64,000 nucleotides of DNA from Pseudomonas sp. MRSN 12121 (GTDB lineage Bacteria; Pseudomonadota; Gammaproteobacteria; Pseudomonadales; Pseudomonadaceae): positions 1,364,001 to 1,428,000 of the forward strand of contig NZ_CP010892.1 in assembly GCF_000931465.1 (NCBI RefSeq), in the 5' to 3' direction. Position 1 is the first letter of the stretch. Each line of letters begins with the position of its first letter. Both the position numbers and the translations under genes were made by a program. The notes below the pieces were generated by a model. It was not told where the DNA came from. It saw nothing but the letters and a program-made list of their open reading frames with translations, and ran no database searches. Shown here one piece after another: positions 40,938 to 51,783 of the stretch.

Positions 40938-41399
40938 TCAGCCGCGAACGCGCAGGGTCAGGCCCTTGAGGAAGTTGCGCAGCAACTGGTCGCCGCACGG
41001 GCGGTAGTTGGTGTGGCCGAACTTGCGGAACAGCGCGCTCAGTTCCGGCTTGGACACCGGGAAGTCGGCCGACTTGAGGATCGCGTGCATGTCGTCTTCC
41101 TTCAGCTCGAAGGCGACCCGCAGCTTCTTCAGGATGATGTTGTTGGTCACCGGCAGTTCGATCGGCAGCGGTGGGCGGCTTTCGTCCTTGCCGCGCTTGA
41201 GGATCACCAGGCCGTCGAGAAAGTGCGCCATGACCTCGTCCGGGCAATGCACGAAGCCTTCTTCCTCGTCCTTCTTCAGGTAGCCGACCACCTCGTTCAG
41301 GCTGGTATCGAAGCCGGTGAGCTTGATGATCTCGACGACCTTCTTGTCGCTGATGTCGAGCATGTAGCGCACGCTGCGCAGTACATCGTTGTGAATCAT
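40938..41399 (-). CDS. DUF1456 family protein (YehS-like)
   Basis: The 153-residue protein has two repeats of a 70-residue unit: MIHNDVLRSVRYMLDISDKKVVEIIKLTG and, later, TNNIILKKLRVAFELKEDDMHAILKSADFP. This is the DUF1456/YehS architecture; function is unknown. The stop is immediately next to a REP element, and the gene lies upstream of a pseudouridine-synthase-like gene on the same strand. Confidence 0.9.
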   Translation of the reverse strand: MIHNDVLRSVRYMLDISDKKVVEIIKLTGFDTSLNEVVGYLKKDEEEGFVHCPDEVMAHFLDGLVILKRGKDESRPPLPIELPVTNNIILKKLRVAFELKEDDMHAILKSADFPVSKPELSALFRKFGHTNYRPCGDQLLRNFLKGLTLRVRG

Positions 41400-41462
41400 G
41401 TCTGAAGTCCTGGTCTGTTCATGTTGAGCGCCGCAGGCAAGCGCGGCGTCGGAAAGGGGCCC

Positions 41463-42173
41463 TTAGAATTTCTCCTTGGCGGACAGGTAGCGCCATTGCC
41501 CGACCGGTACCTTGCCGATGGAGACCCCGCCGATACGAATCCGCCTGATCGCGACGACCTTCAGGCCCACCGCTTCGCAGAACAGGGCGATGACGCCCGG
41601 CTGCGGGTTCTTCAGGGCGAAGCGCAGGCGGTTTTCGTTCTGCCAGCTGGCCTTGACCGGTGGCAGCTCGCGGCCCTTGTAGGTCAGGCCGTGGCTCAGG
41701 CGGTTGAGGCCGTGTTCGATCATCTCGCCTGCCACCTCGACCACGTATTCCTGCTCGATCCTGGCCGCGTCGGCGGTCAGCTTGCGCAGCACCTTCCAGT
41801 CCTGGGTGAACACCAGCAGGCCGCTGGCGTTGGCTTGCAGGTCGGCGCTGGCGCTCAGGCGCAGGAAGTGGCCCTTGAGCGGGCGTTTGCCGAAACGGTG
41901 TTCCTCGGACAGGCTGGCGGCGCCCAGCGACTGCATGGCGCTGTCGACATCCTGGCCGGCCGGCACGTTCAGCAACAGGGTCACCGGCTCCGGCGCGGTG
42001 GCCTTGGCCTGCGGGTCGAGCTCGACTTTCTGGGTGTCGACCTTGAACTGCGGCTCGTCGATGACCTCGCCGTCCACGGTGACCCAGCCGCCCTCGATGA
42101 ACAGCTCAGCCTCCCGGCGGGAACAGCCGACGAGTTCGATGAGGCGTTTGGAGAGACGAATCGGGTCAGTCAT
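41463..42173 (-). CDS. RsuA/RluF-type pseudouridine synthase homologue lacking the usual catalytic Asp
   Basis: The 236-residue protein has an S4 domain (5-50) and the RsuA/RluF fold. The active-site motif of this family, RLD.(N/D)SSGLL, appears here as ADLQANASGLLVFT (110-123). Aligning on NASGLL puts Gln113 where the catalytic Asp belongs and Asp111 where Arg should be. Other core parts, such as LRFALKNPQPG and IRRIRIGG, look intact. It may be inactive or use D111 after local shifting. Confidence 0.8.
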   Translation of the reverse strand: MTDPIRLSKRLIELVGCSRREAELFIEGGWVTVDGEVIDEPQFKVDTQKVELDPQAKATAPEPVTLLLNVPAGQDVDSAMQSLGAASLSEEHRFGKRPLKGHFLRLSASADLQANASGLLVFTQDWKVLRKLTADAARIEQEYVVEVAGEMIEHGLNRLSHGLTYKGRELPPVKASWQNENRLRFALKNPQPGVIALFCEAVGLKVVAIRRIRIGGVSIGKVPVGQWRYLSAKEKF

Positions 42174-42255
42174 GACAGGGGCCGTAACAAAAGGGGGCAG
42201 GCATTGTACCTGCCTGGCGCCGGTTAATCGCGAATCCGTTCGCGCGGTGTGGCTA

Positions 42256-42729
42256 TTAGCCGCGCAGGACGTGCTGTTGTGTCTGTTTCAAGCGCATGTG
42301 CAGCAGTGGGTAGGGTTGGCCCATGCCATCGTGTTCGGAGCGGCCGATGACCTCGAAGCCCTGCTTGAAATAGAAACCCAGGGCTTGCGGGTTCTGTTCG
42401 TTGACGTCCAGCTCGTCGGCGTTCAGGTGTTCGATGGCGTACCTGAGCAATTGCTTGCCCAGGCCCTGGCCGCGATGCGCGGGGTCGATGAAGAGCATTT
42501 CGATCTTGCCGGCGGCCACCCCGGCGAAACCGGTGATGCGCTGGCGTTGATCGCGGGTGCAGATCAGCATCACCGCATCCAGGTAGCGGTTGAGCACCAG
42601 GTTCTTCAGCAGTTCGATGTAGCTGTCCGGGAGGAAGTCGTGGGTGGCGCGCACCGAGTCTTCCCAGACCCGGGTCAGTTCCGGGTAGTCGCTGAGTTTC
42701 GGGGTGTGGATGACCGAATGCTGGCGCAT
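42256..42729 (-). CDS. GNAT acetyltransferase (YjaB-like)
   Basis: The 157-residue protein has the acetyl-CoA binding motif LFIDPAHRGQGLGKQLL, with DVNEQNPQALGFYFKQGFEVIGRSEHDGMGQPYPLLHM at the C-terminal end, typical of the YjaB-type GNAT group. The substrate is unknown. It starts MRQHSVIHTPKLSDYPELTRVWEDSVRATHDFL. Confidence 0.9.
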   Translation of the reverse strand: MRQHSVIHTPKLSDYPELTRVWEDSVRATHDFLPDSYIELLKNLVLNRYLDAVMLICTRDQRQRITGFAGVAAGKIEMLFIDPAHRGQGLGKQLLRYAIEHLNADELDVNEQNPQALGFYFKQGFEVIGRSEHDGMGQPYPLLHMRLKQTQQHVLRG

Positions 42730-42784
42730 GCCGCCTGCTCCTTTGCTGTGACGCCTGGTGGTGTCCTGAGCAAACGATAGACGT

Positions 42785-42821
42785 AAAAAAGCCCCGCATC
42801 TCGCGAAGAGAGCGGGGCTTT
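42785..42821 (-). terminator. Terminator of rimO
   Basis: GCCCCGC (42791-42797) pairs with GCGGGGC (42812-42818). Read on the minus strand, the hairpin ends in TTTTTT. It stands between rimO and the GNAT gene, both on the minus strand. Confidence 0.85.
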
Positions 42822-42835
42822 GCGGTTTTTACGCC

Positions 42836-44173
<1,338 letters not shown>

Positions 44174-44469
44174 GTCTAACCTCGGTATAGATGTCGGGCC
44201 GCTCGGCGGGTTTGAACAAACCTGCAGCGACGGACGGGCGCTTGGTGCGCCTCTGATCAAAAAGTGCGCAATTCTAGCGATGAGCAGCGCACTTGACCAG
44301 CTTTATACAGGGAAATGCGACGAGTGCTGCGCTATGCTTCGCGCCGTTGCGCCCAGGTGAATTCCTGGAGTCAACAAAAGGTCTGTTACAACAAGTAAAA
44401 CAGCGCATGCTGCAACACTAGGCATAGTGCTTCGTGCAAAGAGTCCGGGTCTGGAATCAGGAGTGTTGG

Positions 44470-46371
44470 ATGGGTCAGGCAAGTAGTCAGGCAGCGGGCG
44501 CCGAGCATTCGGCGGCGCGACCGCTGAGTATGCTGGTCGCCGCGGTCGGGGTGGTTTATGGCGACATCGGCACGAGCCCGTTGTACACCCTCAAAGAAGT
44601 GTTCTCCGGCGGTTATGGCGTAGCGGTCAACCACGACGGGGTGCTGGGGATCCTGTCGTTGATCTTCTGGTCGCTGATCTGGGTGGTATCGATCAAGTAC
44701 ATGATGTTCGTCCTGCGCGCCGACAACCAGGGCGAGGGCGGGATCATGGCCCTCACGGCGCTGGCGCGGCGCGCCGCGTCGGGCCATGCGCGGTTGCGCG
44801 GGTTGCTGGTGGTCTGCGGGCTGATCGGCGCGGCATTGTTCTATGGCGACAGCATGATCACCCCGGCGATTTCCGTGCTCTCGGCGATCGAGGGCCTCGG
44901 CCTGGCCTTCGACGGTATCGACCATTGGGTGGTGCCGCTGTCGCTGGTGGTGCTGGTGGGGTTGTTCCTGATCCAGCGCCATGGCACCGCGCGGATCGGC
45001 ATTCTGTTCGGGCCGATCATGGTCACCTGGTTCCTGGTGCTCGGGGCACTCGGGGTCTACGGCATCAGCCAGCATCCGGAAGTGTTGCAGGCGATGAACC
45101 CGATGTGGGCGGTGCGCTTCTTCATCGTCCACCCGGGCATGGGCGTGGCGATCCTCGGCGCCGTGGTGCTGGCACTGACCGGTGCCGAAGCGCTGTATGC
45201 CGACATGGGCCACTTCGGCCGCAAGCCGATCGCCCGCGCCTGGTTCATCCTGGTGCTGCCGGCGCTGGTGCTCAACTACTTCGGCCAGGGCGCCTTGCTG
45301 CTGGGCGAGCCGGAAGCGGCACGCAACCCCTTCTACCTGCTGGCGCCGAGCTGGGCGCTGATTCCGCTGGTGGGCCTATCGACCCTGGCCACGGTGATCG
45401 CCTCGCAAGCGGTGATTTCCGGGGCATTCTCCCTGACCCGCCAGGCGATCCAGCTCGGCTACATCCCGCGCATGTACATCCAGCACACCTCCAGCGACGA
45501 GCAGGGGCAGATCTACATCGGTACGGTGAACTGGGCGCTGATGGTCGGCGTGGTGCTGCTGGTGGTGGGCTTCGAGTCGTCCGGCGCCCTGGCCTCCGCC
45601 TACGGCGTGGCGGTGACGGGCACCATGCTGATGACCACCATCCTGGTGTCGGCGGTGATGCTGCTGCTGTGGAAATGGCCACCGGTGCTCGCGGTGCCGG
45701 TACTCCTGGGCTTCCTGCTGGTGGACGGCCTGTATTTCGCCGCCAACGTGCCGAAGATCGTCCAGGGCGGTGCCTTCCCCGTAATCGCCGGTATCGCGCT
45801 GTTCGTGCTGATGACCACCTGGAAGCGCGGCAAGCAGTTGCTGATGGACCGGCTGGCCGAAGGCGCTTTGCCGCTACCGATCTTCATCGGCAGCATTCGC
45901 GTGCAACCGCCGCATCGCGTGCAGGGCACCGCGGTGTTCCTGACTGCGCGTTCCGACGCCGTGCCCCATGCGCTGTTGCACAACCTGCTGCACAACCAGG
46001 TGCTGCATGAGCAAGTGGTGCTGCTGACCGTGGTCTACGAAGACATCCCGCGGGTGCCGGCGTCCCGGCGTTTCGAGGTGGAGGCCCATGGCGAAGGCTT
46101 CTTCCGGGTGATCCTGCACTTCGGTTTCACCGACGAGCCGGATGTGCCGCAGGCCCTGAAGTTGTGCCATCTGGACGAGCTGGACTTCAGCCCGATGCGC
46201 ACCACCTACTTCCTCAGCCGCGAGACGATCATCACCTCGAAGATGGTCGGCATGGCCCGCTGGCGCGAGGCGCTGTTCGCTTTCATGCTGAAGAACGCCA
46301 ACGGCAACCTGCGCTTCTTCAACCTGCCGGTGAACCGCGTGATCGAGCTGGGCACCCAGGTCGAGATCTAG
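44470..46371 (+). CDS. kup: Potassium transporter Kup
   Basis: The 633-residue protein has [26 protein letters not shown] at the first membrane helix and about 12 helices, ending in a cytosolic domain (about 430-633) with [21 protein letters not shown]. It takes up potassium with protons. AGGAG lies 8 bases before ATG 44470; the 12-codon longer frame from 44434 is not used. The 296 bases before it hold no gene. A strong terminator follows. Confidence 0.96.
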   Translation: MGQASSQAAGAEHSAARPLSMLVAAVGVVYGDIGTSPLYTLKEVFSGGYGVAVNHDGVLGILSLIFWSLIWVVSIKYMMFVLRADNQGEGGIMALTALARRAASGHARLRGLLVVCGLIGAALFYGDSMITPAISVLSAIEGLGLAFDGIDHWVVPLSLVVLVGLFLIQRHGTARIGILFGPIMVTWFLVLGALGVYGISQHPEVLQAMNPMWAVRFFIVHPGMGVAILGAVVLALTGAEALYADMGHFGRKPIARAWFILVLPALVLNYFGQGALLLGEPEAARNPFYLLAPSWALIPLVGLSTLATVIASQAVISGAFSLTRQAIQLGYIPRMYIQHTSSDEQGQIYIGTVNWALMVGVVLLVVGFESSGALASAYGVAVTGTMLMTTILVSAVMLLLWKWPPVLAVPVLLGFLLVDGLYFAANVPKIVQGGAFPVIAGIALFVLMTTWKRGKQLLMDRLAEGALPLPIFIGSIRVQPPHRVQGTAVFLTARSDAVPHALLHNLLHNQVLHEQVVLLTVVYEDIPRVPASRRFEVEAHGEGFFRVILHFGFTDEPDVPQALKLCHLDELDFSPMRTTYFLSRETIITSKMVGMARWREALFAFMLKNANGNLRFFNLPVNRVIELGTQVEI

Positions 46372-46386
46372 CGGTAGCGATAACAC

Positions 46387-46423
46387 AAGCCCCCGTCACC
46401 TTCGCGGTGACGGGGGCTTTTTT
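46387..46423 (+). terminator. Terminator after kup
   Basis: AAGCCCCCGTCACC pairs with GGTGACGGGGGCTT, followed by TTTT. Confidence 0.92.
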
Positions 46424-46450
46424 GTTGGAGGAGGGGGGCCGGTACTTCCT

Positions 46451-46790
46451 GTAGGAGCCGGGCTTGTCCGCGATACGGGCAACGCGGTGTGTCTGACGCA
46501 CCGCTATCGCGAGCAAGCTTCGCTCCTACAGGTCCGCGGAGATTCGCTTTTTTGTAGGAGCCAGGCTTGCCGGCGATACGGGCAACGCGGTGTGTCTGAC
46601 GCACCGCTATCGCGGGCAAGCTTCGCTCCTACAGGTTCGCGGCGATTCGCTTTTTTGTAGGAGCCAGGCTTGCCGGCGATGCGGGCAACGCGGTGTGTCT
46701 GACGCACCGCTATCGCGAGCAAGCTTCGCTCCTACAGGTTCGCGGCGATTCGCTTTTTTGTAGGAGCCAGGCTTGCCGGCGATAGCGCTC
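46451..46790. repeat. Tandem REP array with 103-bp period
   Basis: Units begin with GTAGGAGCC at 46451, 46554, 46657 and 46760. The first three are complete: each has a forward REP, GGGCAACGCGGTGTGTCTGACGCACCGC, an inverted REP and a spacer (GATTCGCTTTTTT); the fourth breaks off after GCCGGCGATAGCG. The period is 103 bases each time. Units differ by only a few bases, so the expansion is recent. No gene lies in 46372-46897 except terminators. Confidence 0.93.
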
Positions 46791-46846
46791 TACCTGATAG
46801 CCCGACTCATCCCGAGCAAGCTGTTTCCGGTAAAGACGCGGCCAAT

Positions 46847-46883
46847 AAAAAGCCCCCGGTGCCGGTGGGCAGCGGGGGCTCTT
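46847..46883 (-). terminator. Terminator of the mprF-acvB unit
   Basis: AGCCCCCG (46851-46858) and CGGGGGCT (46873-46880) pair around a 14-base loop. Read leftward, the stem is followed by TTTTTATTGG. It ends the mprF-acvB transcript. Confidence 0.8.
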
Positions 46884-46897
46884 GGGAGGCACTCAGG

Positions 46898-48193
46898 TCA
46901 CTCTTCGGCGATCTTGTCCTTGCCCTGGCGTTTCTCGATGACGTTGACCAGGCGCTGGGCCAGGGCCGGGTAGTTCTCGTCGAAGTGGTGGCCGCCCGGC
47001 AGCTTCATGGCTTCGCCCACGGCGGTCTTGTCGGTGCAGCCGCTTTCGTCGACTTCTTCCTCGCCGTAGATGCACACCACCTTGGCCGCTGGCAGCTTGG
47101 CCATTTCCGGGCCGGTGGCGGCTTCCTTGCCGGCGTTGCCCAGCCAGCCTTCGACTTCGATCTCGAAGCTGCCGGTGCGGGCGAAGGCCAGCAGGATGAT
47201 CGCGTCGACCCGCTGCTGCTCGGCTTCCGGCAGGCGGTTGTAGATGGCCGGCAGCACGTCCGCGCCGAACGAGTAGCCGGTCAGCACGAAACGCTTGGTG
47301 CCCCATTTCTGCCGGTAGTGCTGCATCAGTTCGGTCAGGTCGGTGGCGCTCTGTTCCGGGGTCTTGTGCTGCCAGTAGTAGCGCAGGGTGTCGATGCCCA
47401 CCACCGGGTAGCCGATCTTCGCCATCTCGCCGGCCACGTCGCGGTCCAGGTCGCGCCAGCCACCGTCGCCGGAGAGGAACAGGGTCACGGTGTCCTTGGC
47501 CTGGCCGGCCGGCACTTCGACCACCGGGATGTTCAGGCCGCCGTTGTCGGAGCCCACCAGCAGCTTGCGCAGTTCGTTGTTCAGCACTTGCGGCAGGTGA
47601 ATGTCGTAGTCGCTGATGCTGGTGCTGGCATTCGGGGTGTCGCGCACGAAGCCGGCGCTTTCGTCGTCGGGGTTGTCGTTCCAGGCCACCAGCCAGTGGC
47701 CGTGGGCCAGGGTCTTGGGCAGCGGGTCGGTGCAGCCGGGGGCTGGGTTGATGGTGAAGCCCACCGATACCGCCTGGGCCTTGTCGTCGTTCTGGGTGGC
47801 GATCCAGCGCCAGGCCAGGGCCGCGCCAGGGCCGATACCGCTGACCAGGGTCGCCGGGCCCTTGAGCTGGCCGAGAGCGGCCTGCAGGACCTGTTCCTGC
47901 GCCTTGCAGTCTTCCTTGGGCAGGATCGCCTGGACGATCTGCGCCGCGCCGCCGCGGCTCAGGGCCATCAGTTGGGTGTCGGTCAGGGCTTCGTCGGCGA
48001 GCACGGCCACGGCGACCCGGGCCTTGGCCTGGGTCGCAGGGGTGACGCGGGTCAGGGTCGAGCCATCGGCCTGGGCCAGGTGTTCCAGGGTCGGCTGTGG
48101 GGCTGGGCGATTCCAGTACCAGTAGCCGCCTCCCGCTATCAGGGCAACCACCGCCAGGGTGGCTAATACATACCGCCAGGAGCGTTGAATCAT
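46898..48193 (-). CDS. acvB: AcvB/VirJ family periplasmic hydrolase
   Basis: The 431-residue protein has an N-terminal membrane/signal segment (about 7-24) and an alpha/beta-hydrolase C-terminal half with SGDGGWRDLDRDVAGEMAKIGYPVVGID, nucleophile S308 in GYSFGAD, and GGHHFDENY near the end. In P. aeruginosa the neighbour of mprF (PA0919) hydrolyses alanyl-phosphatidylglycerol, and Agrobacterium AcvB does so for lysyl-PG, so this one probably balances MprF. ATG/TGA overlap with mprF at 48193 indicates coupling. Confidence 0.88.
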   Translation of the reverse strand: MIQRSWRYVLATLAVVALIAGGGYWYWNRPAPQPTLEHLAQADGSTLTRVTPATQAKARVAVAVLADEALTDTQLMALSRGGAAQIVQAILPKEDCKAQEQVLQAALGQLKGPATLVSGIGPGAALAWRWIATQNDDKAQAVSVGFTINPAPGCTDPLPKTLAHGHWLVAWNDNPDDESAGFVRDTPNASTSISDYDIHLPQVLNNELRKLLVGSDNGGLNIPVVEVPAGQAKDTVTLFLSGDGGWRDLDRDVAGEMAKIGYPVVGIDTLRYYWQHKTPEQSATDLTELMQHYRQKWGTKRFVLTGYSFGADVLPAIYNRLPEAEQQRVDAIILLAFARTGSFEIEVEGWLGNAGKEAATGPEMAKLPAAKVVCIYGEEEVDESGCTDKTAVGEAMKLPGGHHFDENYPALAQRLVNVIEKRQGKDKIAEE

Positions 48194-50841
48194 CAGCGTT
48201 TCACCAATCCAGTCAGGCCACCCGCAATCAGGGCGGCGGTATCGGCCAGTGCCACCAGCGGATCCAGTCCGGCGGGCACGGCCATGTAACGAGGTTCCCA
48301 GTCAGGCTGGAATTTGTCTTTGAAACGGCGCAACCCTTGGAAGTTGTACAACTGCTCACCCCGACGGAAAACCATCGATCCAAGGCGCTGGGTCAGTGGC
48401 GCGCCACGCCGGGGTTGCAGACCCGACAGCGGCACCATGCCCAGGCTGAAGCGTGCATATCCATGATTTTTATAATGCTGGATCAGGCCGACCATCATGA
48501 ACTCCATGGTCAGCTTCGGCGCATCCGGGTGCGCGCGCATCAGGTCGAGGCTGGCCAGGTCGTGGCTGTAGGTCTCGAGCAGGTTGGCGAAGGCCACCGG
48601 ACGTCCTTCAAAACGGATGATCGCGATACGGAAGTGCTTGAGGTAATCCTCGCTGAAACGGCCGAGGGAGAAGCCTTTCTCGCGGACGTTCTTGCCGGTC
48701 AGCCAGGCGTCGGAAATGACTTTCAGCTCGTCCATCGGCGCATGCCCGGCCTCGTGGATCTCCAGCGCCAGGCCGTCGCGCGTGCCGCGGTTCCAGGTGT
48801 AGCGCAGGTCCTTCATTTCCTTGCCCTTGGCGTCGAGGTCGAAACGCTGCAGGTCGACCCGCGCCTCTTCGCCGAGCTTGATCGCGGTCAGGCCGATGTC
48901 CATGTAGTACGGCAGGTTTTCCGCACGCACCTGGTAGAACACCGGGCGCGCATGGTGCACGTCGCACAGGTCGCGGAACTGCCAGATCATCTCGGCCCGT
49001 TGCTGGGTCGGCCCGATCGGGTCGTACAGCGCCACCAGGCTGCGGCCGCGCCGGGCGTACATGAGGAAGGCGTCGTCGTTGGGGTGGAACAGCAGCGCCT
49101 TGTCGCCGGTCAGGGACAGGCCGCCGTCGGGCTGGGAAGAGGCCATGAGGATCTTCGCCGCGCGCTCCAGCTCCTCGCTGGTGGGCAGGTGGATCACCGG
49201 GCGCGCGGTGCGCAGCAGCCAGGTCAGGGATACCACCACCAGCAGCACCGCGGCGCCCAGCAGCGAGCGCAGGCCGCGCGGGGCATCGGCGTCAAGGGTG
49301 AACTGCCACCAGAGCTGATGGCTGTAGGGCACGTCCTGGTAGGCGAACAGCAGCAGCCAGATCGAGGCGCCCAGCACGCACACGCTGGCCACCAGGTACA
49401 GCGGCGAGAACGGCAGTTCGGTGAGACGGCTCGGCCGGTAGAAGGAGCGCCGGAAAATCGCCAGGAGGCTGGCGGTCAGGGTCATCAGGCTGGCTTCTTC
49501 CCAGTCGAAACCCTTGAGCAGCGAGAGCACGGCGCCGACCAGCAGCAGGATGGTGGTCAGGATCCAGGCCGCCGACAGTCGCCGGCGCAGGCCCTGGGCC
49601 AGCAGCAGGCACAGCACGCCGATCAGGCTGGCGCCGAAGTGCGAGGCGTCCACCAGGCGGTGCGGAATCAGGAAGCCGATGTGTTGCAGGCGCGTGTCGA
49701 TTTCCGGGGTCGCGCCGGAAAACAGCAGCACCACGCCAGACAGGAACACCAGCACCGCGAGGATCGGTGCCGCCAGGCCCGAAGCCACCCGCAGCGATTG
49801 GCGGGTCTGGAACAGGCGCTGGGCTTCGTTGATCAACAGCAGCACGCAGGCCACCAGCATCGGCAGGATCACGTAGATCAGGCGATACAGCAGCAGGGCG
49901 GCGGCCAGTGGCGCGGCGCCGAGCGTGTCGGCGAAGGCGGCCAGCAGAATCGCCTCGAATACCCCGACACCGCCGGGCACGTGGCTGAGCACACCCGCCG
50001 CCAGAGCCAGCAGGTAGACCAGCAGGAAGGCGCCGAAGGGCGGCGCCTCGGGCAGCAGCAGGTACAGCACGGTGGCGGCCGCGGCGACATCCAGGGCGGT
50101 GATCAGCAGCTGCAGGAGGGTCAGGCGGCGTCCCGGCAGGCGCAGGGTGCGGCGTCCGGCCTTGACCAGCAGGTTGTCCACCAGGGGTTGTTCGGGCAGG
50201 CGCCGGCGGTAGATGCCGGCGACCAGGATCGCGCAGAGCACCAGCACGGCGCCAGCAATCCCGGCCAGCAAGCCTTCGGACAGGCGCAGGGCGGCGGAGG
50301 CGGCGGGCAGGTTGCTCAAGGTCGCCAGGGCGGCGAGCGGGGGCAGGGCGCAGCCCAGGGACAGGCTGGCGAACAGGGTCATGTGCGCGACGTCGCCGGC
50401 GCCCACGCCGTGTCGGGCATAGAGCCGGTAGCGCACCGAGCCGCCGGAGAGCAGCGACAGGCCGATGGCATTGCCGATGGCAAAGGCGGTGAAGCCACCC
50501 AGGGCCAGGGTCCGCGGCGGCAGGTTCACCCCGGCATAGCGGCTGGCGGACCATTCGTAGCCGAGCAGAATGACGAAGCCGACCACGGTCGCGGCCAGGG
50601 CGCCGAGCAGCGCCGGTTTCGGCACGTCGAGGATCGAGTCATGCAGGGCATACAGATCCAGCTCGCTGAGCAGGTGGCGGCAGGCAATCAGGGCGATGCC
50701 GAACAGCAGGAGGGTGACGACCATGCCGATGGGCTGGCGGTATTTGCTCAACAGCTCCAGCCAGCGCAGGCGCGTGGCCGCGACCGGTTGATTGGCTGTA
50801 ACGGTATCGGTGTCTTGTGAGTCAGACGAGTTGGCGCGCAT
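48193..50841 (-). CDS. mprF: MprF aminoacyl-phosphatidylglycerol synthase/flippase
   Basis: The 882-residue protein has an N-terminal flippase with about 13-14 membrane helices (about 40-545) and a C-terminal cytosolic synthase domain (about 560-880) ending LVALADTAALIAGGLTGLVKR. It transfers an amino acid from charged tRNA (alanine in P. aeruginosa) to phosphatidylglycerol, which lowers envelope negative charge and raises resistance to cationic peptides. Start ATG 50841 has GAGGTGA upstream; an adjacent TTG at 50844 is less likely. acvB follows. Confidence 0.93.
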   Translation of the reverse strand: MRANSSDSQDTDTVTANQPVAATRLRWLELLSKYRQPIGMVVTLLLFGIALIACRHLLSELDLYALHDSILDVPKPALLGALAATVVGFVILLGYEWSASRYAGVNLPPRTLALGGFTAFAIGNAIGLSLLSGGSVRYRLYARHGVGAGDVAHMTLFASLSLGCALPPLAALATLSNLPAASAALRLSEGLLAGIAGAVLVLCAILVAGIYRRRLPEQPLVDNLLVKAGRRTLRLPGRRLTLLQLLITALDVAAAATVLYLLLPEAPPFGAFLLVYLLALAAGVLSHVPGGVGVFEAILLAAFADTLGAAPLAAALLLYRLIYVILPMLVACVLLLINEAQRLFQTRQSLRVASGLAAPILAVLVFLSGVVLLFSGATPEIDTRLQHIGFLIPHRLVDASHFGASLIGVLCLLLAQGLRRRLSAAWILTTILLLVGAVLSLLKGFDWEEASLMTLTASLLAIFRRSFYRPSRLTELPFSPLYLVASVCVLGASIWLLLFAYQDVPYSHQLWWQFTLDADAPRGLRSLLGAAVLLVVVSLTWLLRTARPVIHLPTSEELERAAKILMASSQPDGGLSLTGDKALLFHPNDDAFLMYARRGRSLVALYDPIGPTQQRAEMIWQFRDLCDVHHARPVFYQVRAENLPYYMDIGLTAIKLGEEARVDLQRFDLDAKGKEMKDLRYTWNRGTRDGLALEIHEAGHAPMDELKVISDAWLTGKNVREKGFSLGRFSEDYLKHFRIAIIRFEGRPVAFANLLETYSHDLASLDLMRAHPDAPKLTMEFMMVGLIQHYKNHGYARFSLGMVPLSGLQPRRGAPLTQRLGSMVFRRGEQLYNFQGLRRFKDKFQPDWEPRYMAVPAGLDPLVALADTAALIAGGLTGLVKR

Positions 50842-51081
50842 CAATCACCTCGTGGATTGTGCGCGACAGGATGGGGGTATCCAGCCAAGTTACCAATCCC
50901 TGCAGAAAAAATAGTTTCAAATATTAACGCGTCTCACCATGGCCCTGCGAGCCCGGACGGGCAGCGTTTCATGTTGCTGCCAGGGAAGAGCATAGCGGGC
51001 AGGAAGGAATTGAGGGAGGCGACTAACGGTTCGTGGCAGATTGCCAGGTCATTGTTGCGAAAAGATTTTTTCGACAGATAC

Positions 51082-51113
51082 AAAAAAGGCCACTCTTTCG
51101 AGTAGCCTTTTTT
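51082..51113 (-). terminator. Terminator of the left initiator tRNA gene
   Basis: GGCTACTC/GAGTGGCC-type hairpin flanked by AAAAAA and TTTTTT; on the minus strand it lies directly after the tRNA 3' end. Confidence 0.85.
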
Positions 51114-51119
51114 GATGTT

Positions 51120-51196
<77 letters not shown>

Positions 51197-51209
51197 TCTG
51201 TGGGGCGGC

Positions 51210-51237
51210 ATTCTACAGATGAGCGCCAGGGTGTCAA
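51210..51237 (-). promoter_or_regulatory. Promoter of tRNA-fMet copy 1
   Basis: Minus strand: TTGACA (51237-51232), 16-base spacer, TAGAAT (51215-51210), 14 bases before the tRNA 5' end. Confidence 0.85.
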
Positions 51238-51366
51238 CCGTTAATGCTGCGCAGGGTCAAATAAATGTCCTGGAGCCAGCAAAAGAGGGTAAGTCTCGGT
51301 CGCAAAAGGGGTTTTATGTTATTCATCGCCTCATTCGCGGCAGGCGGGAACAAAACGAACGCGCAC

Positions 51367-51397
51367 AAAAAAGGCCACTCTTTCAAGTGGCCTTTTT
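51367..51397 (-). terminator. Terminator of the right initiator tRNA gene
   Basis: GGCCACT and AGTGGCC form a perfect stem between AAAAAA and TTTTT, at the 3' side of copy 2. Confidence 0.85.
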
Positions 51398-51404
51398 CGA
51401 TGTT

Positions 51405-51481
<77 letters not shown>

Positions 51482-51495
51482 TCTGATGTGGCGGC

Positions 51496-51523
51496 ATTCT
51501 ACAGAGGATCGCCGGGTTGTCAA
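51496..51523 (-). promoter_or_regulatory. Promoter of tRNA-fMet copy 2
   Basis: Minus strand: TTGACA (51523-51518), 16-base spacer, TAGAAT (51501-51496). Same layout as copy 1. Confidence 0.85.
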
Positions 51524-51783
51524 CCCATGGTTCTTAAAAAACTCTTCATGTTCAATTGCTTAGCTTGCGTGAGCGAGCGGCGAATCGGCCTCGGGGGCAT
51601 GCCACACAAGGCTTTCAGCTCTATCGAAGGGCTTCGCTTGATTGAGAAAGTAAATTTATTTTCCGATTTTTCAGGCGTCGGGCAGGAGAAATCAAACTAC
51701 TGGTGCTATATACAGTTCCCGGTGAGATACTGTCGACCCTGTTGTCTGTTCGACCTTCCGCCTCTGGTGAACTCTGCCCCTAT
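51524..51783. other. Region between tRNA-fMet copy 2 and dinB
   Basis: Apart from the LexA box at 51700-51715 no gene is supported here. An open frame crossing the tRNA genes is an artefact. The dinB start region lacks a strong Shine-Dalgarno site. Confidence 0.5.
51700..51715. promoter_or_regulatory. LexA (SOS) box of dinB
   Basis: CTGGTGCTATATACAG fits CTG-N10-CAG, 69 bases before the dinB ATG. The second SOS operator in the window. Confidence 0.88.

Noticed and set aside
48097..50820. Long rightward frame of 907 codons opposite mprF
   Set aside because: It is an antisense shadow of a high-GC gene; its Gln/His/Arg-rich product has no fold and mprF is clearly real.
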